DNA of 64,000 nt. Source: an uncultured Methylophilaceae bacterium. Its GTDB lineage: Bacteria; Pseudomonadota; Gammaproteobacteria; Burkholderiales; Methylophilaceae. The position numbers and the translations under genes were made by a program. The notes beneath the pieces are model-generated. The model was not told where the DNA came from. It was given only the letters and a program-made list of their open reading frames with translations, and ran no database searches. Location of the stretch: contig CAILHX010000051.1 in NCBI GenBank assembly GCA_903834185.1, positions 1 to 64,000 of the forward strand, written 5' to 3'. Of the stretch, positions 26,757-37,527 are shown piece after piece (the first letter of the stretch is position 1; the number at the start of each line of letters is the position of its first letter).

Positions 26757-27844
26757 GCCAGATATCCTCAACTGCGGACATCATCGCCGACATACGCGCC
26801 GGTAAAATGGTGCTGCTGGTCGATGAAGAAGATCGCGAGAACGAAGGCGATCTGGTGCTTGCTGCAGAATTCGCCAATGCAGCGCACATCAACTTCATGG
26901 CAACCCATGGTCGCGGACTGATTTGCCTGACGCTGACACAAGCCCGCTGCCAGCAGCTAAACCTGTCGCAGATGGTGCAGCATAACGGCACAAAACTGGG
27001 CACCAATTTCACTGCATCAATTGAAGCGGCATCAGGAGTCACCACCGGGATATCTGCCGCCGACCGGGCACATACCATTCAGGCAGCCGTAGCCAAAAAC
27101 GCCAAAGCACAAGACATTGTCAGCCCGGGGCATGTTTTTCCGCTCATGGCGCAAAATGGCGGCGTACTGGTGCGAGCGGGACATACCGAAGCAGGTTGCG
27201 ATCTGGCAGCACTGGCAGGACTGGAACCGGCAGCCGTGATTTGCGAGGTATTGAAAGACGATGGAAATATGGCCCGCCTGGCAGATTTGATGGATTTCGC
27301 CAGCAAGCATGATTTGAAAATAGGCTCGATCGCCGATCTCATCCATTATCGCAGTCAGACCGAGCGTCTGATCGAACGTGCCACCGAACGCATGGTACAA
27401 ACTCCTTACGGCGAATTCAGATTGATCGCTTTTCACGACAAGATTGCAGACGAGACCCATCTGGCGCTGGTGAAAGGCCAGCCAACACCGGGAAAGGAAA
27501 CGCTGGTGCGGGTACATGAACCTTTATCCGTATTTGACTTGATCGATCACGACAGTAACACCCATTCCTGGAGCGTTTATCGGGCGATGGAAGCCATACG
27601 TGATGCCGAAACCGGCGTGATTGTGCTGTTGCGCCGAACTGAAACCGGACAGGAACTGATCGACCGTATCCGTCAGGCAGACGAACCGGTGCGCTCCAAA
27701 CAGGATTTACGTGATTACGGTATAGGCTCGCAAATATTGCGTGATCTCGGCGTGGGCAAGATGCGCCTGATGGCAGTACCTCGGAAAATGCCGAGCATGG
27801 TAGGGTTTGATCTGGAAGTGACTGGCTACATGACAGGAATATGA
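26753..27844 (+). CDS. ribB: 3,4-dihydroxy-2-butanone 4-phosphate synthase with degenerate RibA-like domain (RibBX)
   Basis: Residues 1-200 form the DHBP synthase domain, with the acidic metal-binding loop [24 protein letters not shown] and [14 protein letters not shown]. Residues 205-363 resemble GTP cyclohydrolase II. However, the zinc-binding Cys cluster (C-X10-C-X-C type) is missing; the corresponding segment reads [21 protein letters not shown]. The C-terminal half should therefore not have cyclohydrolase activity, as in RibBX proteins of other proteobacteria. A separate ribA must exist elsewhere. It is translationally coupled to ribE. Confidence 0.9.
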   Translation: MSQISSTADIIADIRAGKMVLLVDEEDRENEGDLVLAAEFANAAHINFMATHGRGLICLTLTQARCQQLNLSQMVQHNGTKLGTNFTASIEAASGVTTGISAADRAHTIQAAVAKNAKAQDIVSPGHVFPLMAQNGGVLVRAGHTEAGCDLAALAGLEPAAVICEVLKDDGNMARLADLMDFASKHDLKIGSIADLIHYRSQTERLIERATERMVQTPYGEFRLIAFHDKIADETHLALVKGQPTPGKETLVRVHEPLSVFDLIDHDSNTHSWSVYRAMEAIRDAETGVIVLLRRTETGQELIDRIRQADEPVRSKQDLRDYGIGSQILRDLGVGKMRLMAVPRKMPSMVGFDLEVTGYMTGI

Positions 27845-27903
27845 GCCAGCATATTGAGCAGTAAATTGCAAAAAACATGTGAAATAAATGCGATAATACG
27901 ACT

Positions 27904-28464
27904 GTGGAAAATATCAATCTGACGGGCCACTTCATCATTGCCATGCCAGCCATGGCAGATCCGCACTTTGCCAAATCACTGACTTACGTTTGCGAGCACA
28001 ATGAGAGTGGCGCGCTCGGCATCGTCATCAACCGTTCCATAGATATGCATCTGGATGACCTGCTGCAACAAATCAATGTTGCAGCCACTGACCCGAATGT
28101 GAACAAGACGCCGGTGCACTTCGGCGGCCCGGTACAAACCGATAGGGGTTTCGTACTGCACCAGCCTGTCGGCCAGTGGCAATCCACCATTGCCATCAGA
28201 GGCGACACCGCACTAACCACATCAAAAGACATACTGGAAGCCGCCGCACGCGGCGAAGGCCCGCAAAAAATGTTGGTCAGCCTTGGTTATGCAGGCTGGT
28301 CTGCCGGTCAACTGGAACAAGAGATGGCACAAAATGCGTGGCTTACGGTTGAAGCCCAGGACAACATCATCTTCGATATTCCGATAGAACAAAAATTCTC
28401 TGCGGCCATGAGCTTGCTCGGCTTGGATTTTGCAAATTTTGCGGATCAGGCGGGTCATGCCTGA
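27904..28464 (+). CDS. YqgE/AlgH family protein (DUF179)
   Basis: The 186-residue protein has the family landmarks: [13 protein letters not shown] near the N-terminus, [23 protein letters not shown] and [11 protein letters not shown]. The function is unresolved; AlgH was linked to alginate regulation in Pseudomonas. Start is GTG 27904. It overlaps ruvX (yqgF) by eight nt, a conserved neighbourhood. The gap from ribBA is about 60 nt. Confidence 0.9.
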   Translation: MENINLTGHFIIAMPAMADPHFAKSLTYVCEHNESGALGIVINRSIDMHLDDLLQQINVAATDPNVNKTPVHFGGPVQTDRGFVLHQPVGQWQSTIAIRGDTALTTSKDILEAAARGEGPQKMLVSLGYAGWSAGQLEQEMAQNAWLTVEAQDNIIFDIPIEQKFSAAMSLLGLDFANFADQAGHA

Positions 28465-28927
28465 GGCTTTGGCTGCCTCAATTCTGACTAAAGGCGCTGT
28501 ACTCGCTTTTGATTTTGGCGAAAAACGTGTAGGGGTTGCAGTGGGTGACTGGGAAATGGGCATTGCCCACCCTCTCCTGACCATAAACGAAGAAGGCAAT
28601 GATGCAAGATTCAATATCATTGCCCAGTTGATTACAGAGTGGCGTCCGGTGCAATTGGTGGTGGGATTGCCTGCCCATATGGATGGCACGGAGCATGAGT
28701 TAAGCCGCTTGTGTCGGCGCTTTGCACGACGCCTGCAGGGACGTTTCAACCTGCCCACGGTACTCATGGATGAGCGATTGAGTTCGGATCATGCCAGCCT
28801 GTCTTTGAATGAGATTGGCATACGCGGTAGAGCGCAGAAAGAAATGCTGGATCAAGTGGCCGCACAACATATTTTACAAAGTCATTTTGACACTCAACGG
28901 GCTGAGACTCACCATCATGCTACCTGA
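28457..28927 (+). CDS. ruvX: Putative pre-16S rRNA nuclease YqgF (RuvX)
   Basis: The 156-residue protein is a RNase H-like resolvase-fold enzyme. The catalytic-type residues are in [24 protein letters not shown] and the late acidic [13 protein letters not shown] 28457 overlaps the end of the yqgE gene; upstream in-frame codons would lie inside that gene. It overlaps pyrR by 11 nt, giving the common yqgE-yqgF-pyrR-pyrB order. Confidence 0.9.
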   Translation: MPEALAASILTKGAVLAFDFGEKRVGVAVGDWEMGIAHPLLTINEEGNDARFNIIAQLITEWRPVQLVVGLPAHMDGTEHELSRLCRRFARRLQGRFNLPTVLMDERLSSDHASLSLNEIGIRGRAQKEMLDQVAAQHILQSHFDTQRAETHHHAT

Positions 28928-29411
28928 TGCAGAACAATTGCTAGAAAATCTGTCCCGACAGCTAGAGCCTTTCATCGCCGAGGGCGCGGCACTGGTAGGG
29001 ATCCATAGCGGCGGGGCATGGATCGCCTCGCGCTTGCAACAATCACTGGGCGGCGACTTGGGGACCTTGGACATTTCCTTTTATCGCGACGACTTCAGCC
29101 GCATAGGTCTGCACCCTCAAACCAAACCTTCCAATATTCCCTTCGATGTCGAAGGGCGCCATATCCTGCTCATCGATGATGTGTTGTACACCGGTCGTAC
29201 AGTACGCGCAGCAATGAACGAATTATTCGATTATGGGCGACCTGCACGCATTTCCCTGGCAGTACTGGTAGACCGAGGCGAACGGGAATTACCTATTGAA
29301 GCTCAGGCTGTCGGCGTACGCATGACGCTCAAACCCGGCCAGAACCTCGAACTTCTGCGCGACGCAGCCGGGCATTTCAATTTAAAACTACATGAGGAAA
29401 TCAGTGAATAA
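28917..29411 (+). CDS. pyrR: PyrR family phosphoribosyltransferase/regulator
   Basis: The 164-residue protein has the type I PRTase fold with the PRPP-binding motif [16 protein letters not shown]. In Gram-positives PyrR binds RNA to attenuate pyr genes; in proteobacteria it may be a UPRTase or a regulator. ATG 28917 is preferred because upstream in-frame starts fall inside ruvX. Its end overlaps the pyrB start, and I see no clear attenuator before pyrB. Confidence 0.88.
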   Translation: MLPDAEQLLENLSRQLEPFIAEGAALVGIHSGGAWIASRLQQSLGGDLGTLDISFYRDDFSRIGLHPQTKPSNIPFDVEGRHILLIDDVLYTGRTVRAAMNELFDYGRPARISLAVLVDRGERELPIEAQAVGVRMTLKPGQNLELLRDAAGHFNLKLHEEISE

Positions 29412-30357
29412 TCCCCAACTCAACAAACATGGTGAACTCACTCATTTACTCTCAATCGAAGGGCTTTCAGCCCCCATCCTAAAGCAGATACTGGAAACAG
29501 CCGCATCATTCGTCGGCGTGGCCGAGCGCGAAGTCAAAAAAGTCCCTTTGTTGCGCGGCAAAACCGTGTGCAATATCTTCTTTGAAAACAGCACGCGTAC
29601 CCGTACCACTTTTGAAATCGCCGCCAAACGCCTGTCTGCCGATGTGATCAACCTGAATGTCGGTACTTCATCGCAGTCCAAAGGTGAAACCATACTCGAC
29701 ACGGTGGATAACCTGATCGCCATGCATGCCGACATGTTCGTGGTACGCCACGCACAATCAGGTGCTGCGCACCTGATCGCCCGGCACGTCGGATCCGACA
29801 TTCATGTCATCAACGCCGGCGATGGACGTCATGCGCATCCAACGCAAGGCTTGCTGGACGTATTCACGGTACGCCACTACAAACCGGATATGCATAATCT
29901 ACGCGTCGCTGTCGTCGGCGATGTACTGCATTCTCGAGTGGCCCGCTCCGAGATTCATGCGCTGACTACATTGGGGGTGCCGGAAGTAAGAGTGATCGCC
30001 CCCAAAACATTGCTGCCGCAAGAGGTTGAGAAATTAGGAGTACAGGTATATCACGACATGGCCTCCGGTCTTAAGGATGTGGATGTCATCATGATGCTGC
30101 GCCTGCAGAATGAGCGCATGAATGGCGCTCTGCTACCCAGCGCCCAGGAGTATTTCAAGACTTACGGACTGACGCAGGACAAACTGGCGTTGGCTAAACC
30201 GGATGCGATTGTGATGCATCCCGGACCGATGAATCGCGGCGTTGAAATCGACTCTACTGTGGCTGATGGCGCGCAGTCGGTGATATTGCCGCAAGTCACT
30301 TACGGCATCGCGGTACGAATGGCGGTGATGAGTATCTTGGCGGGAAATACAGAATAA
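29404..30357 (+). CDS. pyrB: Aspartate carbamoyltransferase catalytic subunit
   Basis: PyrB makes carbamoyl-aspartate, the first committed step of pyrimidine synthesis. The 317 residues contain the carbamoyl-phosphate motif [13 protein letters not shown] and the aspartate-binding HPTQGLLD region. GTG 29404 is chosen because GAGGA at 29395-29399 lies five nt upstream; ATG 29392 is also possible. Two nt separate it from the dihydroorotase-like gene, with which it likely forms a complex. Confidence 0.95.
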   Translation: MNNPQLNKHGELTHLLSIEGLSAPILKQILETAASFVGVAEREVKKVPLLRGKTVCNIFFENSTRTRTTFEIAAKRLSADVINLNVGTSSQSKGETILDTVDNLIAMHADMFVVRHAQSGAAHLIARHVGSDIHVINAGDGRHAHPTQGLLDVFTVRHYKPDMHNLRVAVVGDVLHSRVARSEIHALTTLGVPEVRVIAPKTLLPQEVEKLGVQVYHDMASGLKDVDVIMMLRLQNERMNGALLPSAQEYFKTYGLTQDKLALAKPDAIVMHPGPMNRGVEIDSTVADGAQSVILPQVTYGIAVRMAVMSILAGNTE

Positions 30358-30358
30358 T

Positions 30359-31636
30359 ATGAAAATACACATCAAAAATGGACGTCTGATAGACCCCAAA
30401 AACAATATTGATGCCAAGCATGATGTGTTCATCGCTGCAGGCAAGATCGTGGGCTTGGGCAATGCTCCTGATGGCTTTGTAGCGAACCAGATTATCGATG
30501 CCAGCAACCTCGTCGTCTGCCCTGGTCTGATTGATCTTTCTGCGCGACTAAGAGAACCAGGCTTTGAATACAAGGCGACACTGGAAAGCGAGTTGCTGGC
30601 CGCTGCTGCAGGCGGCGTTACCAGTCTGGCCTGTCCGCCAGATACTGACCCGGTACTCGACGAGCCGGGGTTGGTCGAGATGCTCAAACACCGCGCCAAG
30701 TTGCTGAACCTGGTCAATATCTATCCCTTAGGCGCATTGACCCGTCAATTGCAAGGCAAGAACCTGACGGAAATGTTCGAGTTGTCTGAAGCCGGTTGTG
30801 TCGGATTCTCGCAAGCTGATAACGCGTTGACGGATACGCAGGTATTGTGGAACTCACTGCAATACGCCGCGACATTCGACCTGACCGTATGGCTGCGGGC
30901 AGAAGATGCTCATTTAGCCAAAAATGGTGTTGCCCATAGTGGCGAAGTCGCTGCCCGGCTCGGCTTGCAGGGCATCCCTGCATGTGCCGAAACCATCGCC
31001 TTATCCACCATCCTGTCACTGATGCGTGAAACCGGTGCCAAAGTACATATATGTCGGCTTTCTACCTTGCAATCGGTGGCGATGATCAAGCAGGCAAAAA
31101 AAGAAGGGCTGCCTATCAGTTGCGACATTGCCTCCACCCATTTGCATCTGACCGAACACGACATCGGTTATTTCGATGCCCAATGCCACCTTCGCCCGCC
31201 ACTACGAACTGAACGCGACCGCGATGCGCTGCGCGCAGGGCTGCTGGATGGCACCATAGATGCCATCTGCTCGGATCACACACCGGTAGATGACGACGCC
31301 AAACTTTCTCCGTTCGCCGAAAGTGAACCTGGCGCAAGCGGCCTGGAATTACTGCTTTCACTCACACTAAAATGGGCCCTGGACAACAAGCTGGCTTTAC
31401 CCCAGGCGCTGACCAGCATTACCAGTTCGCCGGCGAGTGTGCTGGGTATAGATGGTGGCAGCCTGAGTCTGGGTGCTCAGGCCGATGTGTGCGTATTCGA
31501 TGCCGACTTCGTGTGGAAGGTAGAAGCGAAAACACTACTCAGCCAAGGCAAAAATACACCGTTCATGGGATTGGAACTTCCAGGAAAAGTCCGCTGGACG
31601 CTACTGAACGGACAAATCGTGTATCAACACCATTAA
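30359..31636 (+). CDS. Dihydroorotase homologue lacking the metal-binding HxH (noncatalytic PyrC')
   Basis: The 425-residue amidohydrolase-fold protein resembles dihydroorotase, but the first metal motif HxH is changed to SAR in PGLIDLSARLREPG. Other catalytic positions are also altered (CRLSTLQSV, HLHLTEHDI, with CSDHTPVD retained). In Pseudomonas and relatives such a pseudo-dihydroorotase holds PyrB in a dodecamer. The close coupling to pyrB supports that role. An active pyrC must lie elsewhere in the genome. Confidence 0.88.
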   Translation: MKIHIKNGRLIDPKNNIDAKHDVFIAAGKIVGLGNAPDGFVANQIIDASNLVVCPGLIDLSARLREPGFEYKATLESELLAAAAGGVTSLACPPDTDPVLDEPGLVEMLKHRAKLLNLVNIYPLGALTRQLQGKNLTEMFELSEAGCVGFSQADNALTDTQVLWNSLQYAATFDLTVWLRAEDAHLAKNGVAHSGEVAARLGLQGIPACAETIALSTILSLMRETGAKVHICRLSTLQSVAMIKQAKKEGLPISCDIASTHLHLTEHDIGYFDAQCHLRPPLRTERDRDALRAGLLDGTIDAICSDHTPVDDDAKLSPFAESEPGASGLELLLSLTLKWALDNKLALPQALTSITSSPASVLGIDGGSLSLGAQADVCVFDADFVWKVEAKTLLSQGKNTPFMGLELPGKVRWTLLNGQIVYQHH

Positions 31637-31660
31637 CACACGACCACGACGCGCTTAAAT

Positions 31661-32710
31661 CTATGACAAATCAGGGAAAGATTCCTTGTTGACAGCTTTC
31701 ATCCTGGCCTCGGCCGAGGTGATCACCTTGTTTTTCACCAACTCCAGCAGATTCTGATCCAGCGTTTGCATACCTATCGCCTGACCGGTTTGAATCGCAG
31801 AATACATTTGCGCGATCTTGGCCTCGCGGATCAGATTCCTGATAGCCGAAGTCCCTATCATGATTTCATGTGCCGCCACACGCCCCTTGCCATCAGCGGT
31901 CTTGCACAGCGTTTGCGAAATGACTGCACGTAAGGATTCCGACAACATCGCGCGTACCATTTCCTTCTCCGCCGCCGGGAACACATCCACGATACGGTCT
32001 ATGGTTTTTGCTGCCGATGAAGTATGCAAAGTACCGAATACCAGGTGACCGGTTTCTGCAGCAGTGAGTGCCAGTCGTATGGTTTCCAGATCTCGCATTT
32101 CGCCTACCAGAATCACATCCGGATCTTCGCGTAATGCTGATTTAAGCGCGCTGGTAAAAGACTCGGTATGCGGCCCGACTTCGCGCTGGTTGATCAGGCA
32201 TTTTTTCGATACATGAACGAACTCGATCGGGTCTTCAACCGTCAGGATATGTCCGTATTCTTCCTCATTAATATAATTCACCAGCGCTGCCAGCGTAGTG
32301 GATTTACCGGAGCCGGTAGGTCCGGTTACCAAAACAATGCCACGAGGGTTTTGTGCGATCTCCTTGAAGATCGGTGGACATTTGAGATATTCCAGAGATA
32401 ATACTTTTGAAGGAATAGTACGTAATACCGCACCTGCGCCGCGATTCTGATTGAACGCATTGACACGAAACCTTGCCAGGTCTTCCACTTCAATCGAGAA
32501 GTCGCATTCCAGATGTTCGGCGAAAATCTTGCGCTGATGGTCGTTCATGATGCCGGTGATCATGGAATGCACCTGCTCATGTTCCAGCGGCGGCGCATTG
32601 ATGCGACGCACATCGCCATGCACCCGGATCATCGGCGGCAGTCCTGCCGACAGGTGCAGGTCGGAAGCTCCGTTTTGTACGGAAAATACCAACAAATCAG
32701 AAATTTCCAT
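31661..32710 (-). CDS. pilT: Type IV pilus retraction ATPase PilT
   Basis: PilT pulls in type IV pili and so drives twitching motility and DNA uptake. The 349 residues have Walker A GPTGSGKSTTL, the Asp box (VGEMRDLETIRLAL), the His box (LVFGTLHTSSAAKTIDR) and the C-terminal AIRNLIREAKIAQMYSAIQTG segment typical of PilT. ATG 32710 fits the family start MEISDLL; upstream codons in this frame lie over the divergent yggS promoter region. The two genes' starts are only 31 nt apart. No pilU follows. Confidence 0.93.
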   Translation of the reverse strand: MEISDLLVFSVQNGASDLHLSAGLPPMIRVHGDVRRINAPPLEHEQVHSMITGIMNDHQRKIFAEHLECDFSIEVEDLARFRVNAFNQNRGAGAVLRTIPSKVLSLEYLKCPPIFKEIAQNPRGIVLVTGPTGSGKSTTLAALVNYINEEEYGHILTVEDPIEFVHVSKKCLINQREVGPHTESFTSALKSALREDPDVILVGEMRDLETIRLALTAAETGHLVFGTLHTSSAAKTIDRIVDVFPAAEKEMVRAMLSESLRAVISQTLCKTADGKGRVAAHEIMIGTSAIRNLIREAKIAQMYSAIQTGQAIGMQTLDQNLLELVKNKVITSAEARMKAVNKESFPDLS

Positions 32711-32741
32711 GTACGCTCCACTGATATAATTTGCGTGGATT

Positions 32742-33452
32742 ATGACAACAATCACACAACGTTCGCAAGCTATTCTGTCGCAGATCGAGAATGCAGTGTT
32801 TACCGCTGGCAGACCATCGGAATGCGTAACACTGGTAGCAGTCAGCAAAACGCATGCGGCGCCCTCGCTGCGTAAAGCTTATCTAGCTGGTTTAACAGAT
32901 TTTGGCGAGAGTTATTTACAAGAAGCGCTGGATAAAATGCAGCAACTCGCAGATCTGCCCATAGTCTGGCATTTTATCGGCCCCATTCAAAGCAACAAGA
33001 CGCGCCCCATTGCCGAATCCTTCAGCTGGGTACATGGGGTGGATCGATTGAAAATCGCCCAGCGTCTGGCGGAGAGTCGTCCCCCGCATCTGCCACCGCT
33101 CAATGTTTGCCTGCAGGTGAATATCAGCGGAGAAGCCACCAAGGCCGGTTGCACTGCGGATGAATTACCTGCTTTGGCACACGCTGTAAACTCTATTCCC
33201 GGGCTAAGATTACGCGGCCTGATGGCGATACCCGAACCGACAACAGATGTGACCAAACAACGTCAGAATTTCAAATTGCTGGCGCAATTAATGGAGACGT
33301 TGAATCAACGCGTTCTGAACCACCCAGGGTTGGGGATGGATACTCTTTCCATGGGCATGTCTGGCGATTTTGTCAGCGCCATCATGGAAGGTAGCACCAT
33401 GGTCAGGATAGGTACGGCGATATTTGGGCAAAGACATGCATATTCACGCTAG
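32742..33452 (+). CDS. yggS: YggS/PROSC family PLP-homeostasis protein
   Basis: The 236-residue protein is a single-domain alanine-racemase-like barrel binding pyridoxal phosphate. Visible signatures are LVAVSKTHAAPSLR with the PLP lysine, FGESYLQEALDK and IGPIQSNKTRPIAE, and LSMGMSGDFVSAI at the phosphate site. It maintains PLP and amino acid balance. It precedes proC and yggT, the conserved pilT-yggS-proC-yggT neighbourhood. Confidence 0.93.
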   Translation: MTTITQRSQAILSQIENAVFTAGRPSECVTLVAVSKTHAAPSLRKAYLAGLTDFGESYLQEALDKMQQLADLPIVWHFIGPIQSNKTRPIAESFSWVHGVDRLKIAQRLAESRPPHLPPLNVCLQVNISGEATKAGCTADELPALAHAVNSIPGLRLRGLMAIPEPTTDVTKQRQNFKLLAQLMETLNQRVLNHPGLGMDTLSMGMSGDFVSAIMEGSTMVRIGTAIFGQRHAYSR

Positions 33453-33524
33453 AATCAGCACGATTCAATTGGAAATCACAATTTGTGACCGAATGAGCGA
33501 TTTAATAAAACCGGGCAAGCACTC

Positions 33525-34334
33525 ATGACGATTAGTTTTATTGGCGGCGGTAATATGGCAAAAGCCCTCATCATCGGCTTGCTTGAGAATGGCACTCCCG
33601 CAACACAGGTGATGGTGGTTGAGCCGGACGCCAACAAACGTGTGCAGTTACAACAGGAATTCGGTATTAACGTCAGCGACCAGCTTGCCGCAGCGGCGCA
33701 TGCCGACAACATTGTTCTGGCGGTGAAACCACAGCAGTTGCGCGATATCGCAATTTTTCTTTCCAGCCTGCTTCAGCGGCAATTGGTGATTTCCATCGCT
33801 GCCGGCATACGCTCCACAGACCTGATACGCTGGCTGGGTGGTTACAACAAAGTGATCCGGGTCATGCCCAACACCCCTGCACAGGTGCAAGCAGGTGTAT
33901 CCGCGCTTTATGCATCGCCGCAAGTCACCCTGGAACAGAAGCAACAGGCTTTTAACATACTTGAAGCTGCCGGAACATGCATATGGCTGGAGGACGAGAG
34001 GCAGATGGATGCAGTCACCGCCATTTCAGGGAGTGGCCCAGCCTATATGTTCTACTTTCTCGAAGCCATGCAGGAAGCGGGCAGCATCTTGGGGTTAAGC
34101 CCTGAGCAGACACGCATTCTTGCGCTGCAGACCATGCAAGGTGCCGCCAAATTGGCGGCAGCCAGCCCGGAACAGTTTGATACGCTGCGCGCTCAAGTCA
34201 CTTCCAAAGGTGGCACCACGGAACAGGCGATCACTGCCATGCAAGCTTCTCAGGTCAAAGAGCACATCATCCTGGCTATAAAATCGGCTGCGGCACGCTC
34301 CAGAGAACTAGGCGATTTGTTAGGTAAAGATTAA
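33525..34334 (+). CDS. proC: Pyrroline-5-carboxylate reductase
   Basis: ProC catalyses the last step of proline synthesis. The 269 residues contain the NAD(P)-binding FIGGGNMAKALI, the MPNTPAQV loop and the AVTAISGSGPAYMFYFLEAM signature near the active site. It is followed by yggT after 11 nt. A palindrome (TCACAA-T-TTGTGA, 33476-33488) lies just upstream; its function is unknown. Confidence 0.95.
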   Translation: MTISFIGGGNMAKALIIGLLENGTPATQVMVVEPDANKRVQLQQEFGINVSDQLAAAAHADNIVLAVKPQQLRDIAIFLSSLLQRQLVISIAAGIRSTDLIRWLGGYNKVIRVMPNTPAQVQAGVSALYASPQVTLEQKQQAFNILEAAGTCIWLEDERQMDAVTAISGSGPAYMFYFLEAMQEAGSILGLSPEQTRILALQTMQGAAKLAAASPEQFDTLRAQVTSKGGTTEQAITAMQASQVKEHIILAIKSAAARSRELGDLLGKD

Positions 34335-34345
34335 GGAAACATCAT

Positions 34346-34921
34346 ATGTTTACACAAGCCTTTTTGTTCTTGCTCAACACCCTGCTGGGGCTGTTCACGA
34401 TTGCAGTATTGCTTCGCTTTTACCTGCAGCTTACCGGCGCACCTTATTACAACCCGGTGTCGCAAGCGGTAGTTTCTGCGACTAATTTCCTGGTGCGCCC
34501 GGTGCGCAGATTCACCCCTTCCTGGCGCAGCCTGGACTTATCCACGCTGGTGCTTGCATTCACTGCACAATTGATCTTGCAGTTTGCACAATTATGGGCG
34601 GAAGATTACCCGTTGGGATTAGCCAATTTCAATGTTTACTTCGCGATTTTCGGTCTGGTGATACTGGCTTTATTTAAACTCAGCGTATATATCATTCTTT
34701 ATGCCGTCATCATTCAGGCAATTATGAGCTGGGTTAATCCGCACACCGGAGCCGCCGACGCACTGAATAGCCTGACAGCCCCGCTGCTGAATCCGGTGCG
34801 GCGCATGATGGGCAACATTGGCGGACTGGATCTATCACCACTGATTGTATTCATCGTTGCGCAGCTATTATTCATGCTATTCATTACGCCACTGGAACGC
34901 GTGTTGATAGCATTGCTTTAA
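34346..34921 (+). CDS. yggT: YggT family integral membrane protein
   Basis: The 191-residue protein has two YGGT repeats, each a pair of helices with the characteristic YNPVSQ...RPVRRFTP and LLNPVRRMMG motifs. It probably sits in the inner membrane; the role is unclear, with links to osmotic stress proposed. The neighbouring order yggS-proC-yggT is conserved. Confidence 0.9.
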   Translation: MFTQAFLFLLNTLLGLFTIAVLLRFYLQLTGAPYYNPVSQAVVSATNFLVRPVRRFTPSWRSLDLSTLVLAFTAQLILQFAQLWAEDYPLGLANFNVYFAIFGLVILALFKLSVYIILYAVIIQAIMSWVNPHTGAADALNSLTAPLLNPVRRMMGNIGGLDLSPLIVFIVAQLLFMLFITPLERVLIALL

Positions 34922-34960
34922 CACGCCTCAAAACCGACGGCGCAAAACCGAGAGAATCAC

Positions 34961-35581
34961 ATGCTCACACTTTATGGCTCACCCGGCTCCCGCTCTACCC
35001 GCGTTGCCTGGGCATTGGAAGAAGCGGGCGCAGAATACGATTTCATCTTCATCGACCTGAAAAAGGGCGACAATAAAACCCCGGAATTTCTGAAACTCAA
35101 CCCCAACGGCAAACTGCCCGTGCTAGTGGATGGTGAACTGGTGCTGAGCGAATCGGCCGCCATTTGCACCTATATCGGCGAGCGTTTTCCTGCATCCCGT
35201 TTGGTACCGCCGGTGGAGCAATCAGTCCTCAGGGCACATTACTTTCAGTGGTGTTTTTTTGCCATGAGCGAGCTGGAAGCACCACTGTGGACCATGAGCA
35301 AGCATGCTCGCCTATTGCCGGAAGAGCAGCGCATCGCAGCGATCGCACCATATTGTGTGCGTGAATTCGACAAAGTGGCGAGTGTGTTGGCGCAACATAT
35401 GGAAAACCGCGAATATGCGGTTGGCATGCAGTTCACAGCGGCAGATATTCTATTAGGCGGCACGCTTAACTGGGCGCGGGCACTCAATATTGCGATGCCA
35501 TCCTCGCTGAAAATCTACGCCAAGCAGATGGCTGCACGCCCGGCGTTAGCCAGGGCAAAACAACGGGAAAGTCTGGCTTAG
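34961..35581 (+). CDS. Glutathione S-transferase family protein
   Basis: The 206-residue product has the thioredoxin-fold N-terminus ([18 protein letters not shown]) and the [13 protein letters not shown] cis-Pro and [13 protein letters not shown] glutathione-binding segments. A helical C-domain with [10 protein letters not shown] follows. It is a full-length GST-like enzyme of unknown substrate. Its stop overlaps the end of the convergent ilvD. Confidence 0.88.
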   Translation: MLTLYGSPGSRSTRVAWALEEAGAEYDFIFIDLKKGDNKTPEFLKLNPNGKLPVLVDGELVLSESAAICTYIGERFPASRLVPPVEQSVLRAHYFQWCFFAMSELEAPLWTMSKHARLLPEEQRIAAIAPYCVREFDKVASVLAQHMENREYAVGMQFTAADILLGGTLNWARALNIAMPSSLKIYAKQMAARPALARAKQRESLA

Positions 35582-37431
35582 TTCTTTTCCACTTGAGTGA
35601 CATCGCGCACTGCACCCTTGGAAGCGCTCGTCGTCATGGCAGCATATGCCCGTAGTGCTTCTGATACAAAGCGTTCGCGCTTCACCGGCTTCCACGCATC
35701 CTTACCTTTAGCCTCCATCTCTGCACGGCGGCTCGCCAGTTCCGAGTCGCTCACCACCAAATGAATGGTGCGATCAGGAATATTGATCTCTATGGTGTCG
35801 CCTTCTTCCACCAGCCCGATGGCGCCGCCCTCTTCAGCTTCCGGCGAGGCGTGGCCTATACTCAGGCCTGAGGTACCGCCCGAAAAACGTCCGTCTGTCA
35901 GCAACGCACAAACCTTGCCTAGCCCCTTGGACTTGAGATAGGAGGTTGGATACAGCATTTCCTGCATGCCCGGGCCTCCGCGCGGACCTTCATAGCGTAT
36001 CACCACAATATCGCCTGCCACGATCTGGTCGGCTAGAATGCCCTCCACCGCTGCATCCTGGCTTTCGAAAATGCGCGCACGACCGGTGAACTTGAGAATA
36101 CTCTCGTCCACACCCGCCGTTTTAACGATGCAGCCTTCGAGTGCGATATTGCCGTAAAGCACTGCTAATCCGCCGTCTTGCGAGTAAGCGTGCGCCTTGT
36201 CGCGAATACAGCCTTCGGCTCTGTCGTCATCCAAGGTGGGGTAGCGCATGGACTGGGAGAATGCGATGGTGGTCGGAACTCCGCCCGGCGCAGCGCGGAA
36301 GAATGATTTAACTGCCTCGTCCTTGCTACGCATGATGTCCCATTGCTCCAGCGCCGCACCCATACTGGGGGCATGCACCGTAGGCACCTCGCGTTGTATC
36401 AGTCCGGCTCTATCCAGCTCGCCCAGAATGCCCATCACGCCACCTGCGCGGTGTACGTCTTCCATGTGATATTTCTGCGTGGCAGGGGCAACCTTGCTCA
36501 GACATGGCACACGCCTTGAAATACGGTCTATGTCTTTCATGGTGAAATTCACCTTGGCTTCGTGAGCGGCAGCCAGCAGGTGCAGCACTGTATTGGTGGA
36601 TCCTCCCATGGCCACATCCAGGCTCATGGCATTCTCGAACGCAGCCATGGAAGCAATGGCACGTGGCAGAATCGAGGCATCATCCTGCTCGTAATAACGT
36701 TTGGCCAATTCCACGATGGTGCGACCGGCGCGCAGGAAAAGTTGTTTTCTGTCCGCGTGGGTGGCAAGTGTGGAGCCGTTACCAGGCAAGGATAAACCCA
36801 GCGCCTCGGTCAGGCAGTTCATGGAATTTGCAGTAAACATACCGGAGCAGGAACCGCAGGTTGGGCAGGCAGAACGCTCTATGGCTTCTGATTTTTCGTC
36901 GCTGACGTTGCTGTCGGCAGCAGCAACCATGGCATCCACCAGATCCAGCTTCATTTCATCGCCTTGCCAGGTCACTTTACCGGCTTCCATCGGCCCGCCC
37001 GAAACAAACACCACGGGGATGTTGAGACGCAATGCCGCCATCAGCATGCCGGGAGTGATCTTGTCGCAGTTGGAGATGCACACCAGCGCGTCGGCGCAAT
37101 GCGCATTGACCATGTATTCCACGCTATCAGCAATCAAATCGCGACTGGGCAGCGAATACAACATGCCACCGTGACCCATGGCGATACCGTCATCCACTGC
37201 GATGGTATTGAATTCTTTGGCTACTCCACCGGACTTCTCGATCTCGCGCGCCACTAATTGCCCCATGTCTTTAAGGTGTACATGGCCGGGTACGAATTGG
37301 GTGAACGAATTGGCAACCGCGATGATGGGCTTGTTGAAATCACCCTCTTTCATGCCGGTGGCGCGCCACAAAGCGCGTGCACCGGCCATATTACGGCCAT
37401 GAGTGGTGGTACGGGAACGATATTGCGGCAT
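35578..37431 (-). CDS. ilvD: Dihydroxy-acid dehydratase
   Basis: IlvD dehydrates dihydroxy acids in branched-chain amino acid synthesis. The 617 residues carry the iron-sulfur cysteines in [10 protein letters not shown] and [17 protein letters not shown], and the metal/substrate [15 protein letters not shown] segment. The long form resembles the E. coli-type enzyme. It is divergent from lgt and converges on the GST gene with a four-nt overlap of the ends. The 96 nt before lgt hold both promoters. Confidence 0.95.
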   Translation of the reverse strand: MPQYRSRTTTHGRNMAGARALWRATGMKEGDFNKPIIAVANSFTQFVPGHVHLKDMGQLVAREIEKSGGVAKEFNTIAVDDGIAMGHGGMLYSLPSRDLIADSVEYMVNAHCADALVCISNCDKITPGMLMAALRLNIPVVFVSGGPMEAGKVTWQGDEMKLDLVDAMVAAADSNVSDEKSEAIERSACPTCGSCSGMFTANSMNCLTEALGLSLPGNGSTLATHADRKQLFLRAGRTIVELAKRYYEQDDASILPRAIASMAAFENAMSLDVAMGGSTNTVLHLLAAAHEAKVNFTMKDIDRISRRVPCLSKVAPATQKYHMEDVHRAGGVMGILGELDRAGLIQREVPTVHAPSMGAALEQWDIMRSKDEAVKSFFRAAPGGVPTTIAFSQSMRYPTLDDDRAEGCIRDKAHAYSQDGGLAVLYGNIALEGCIVKTAGVDESILKFTGRARIFESQDAAVEGILADQIVAGDIVVIRYEGPRGGPGMQEMLYPTSYLKSKGLGKVCALLTDGRFSGGTSGLSIGHASPEAEEGGAIGLVEEGDTIEINIPDRTIHLVVSDSELASRRAEMEAKGKDAWKPVKRERFVSEALRAYAAMTTSASKGAVRDVTQVEKN

Positions 37432-37527
37432 GATGAAACCTCTATTTGTGAATCCGATTACGTATAATTGAGCTCCAGCTCATTGTCTTCCGTTTCAATT
37501 TTACTCTAATTCTGAAAGCTACCCTAA

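Noticed and set aside
32711-32848. Longer PilT start (46 extra residues) in the ORF frame
   Set aside because: The extension runs antisense into yggS and does not resemble any PilT N-terminus. ATG 32710 gives the expected MEISDLL start.
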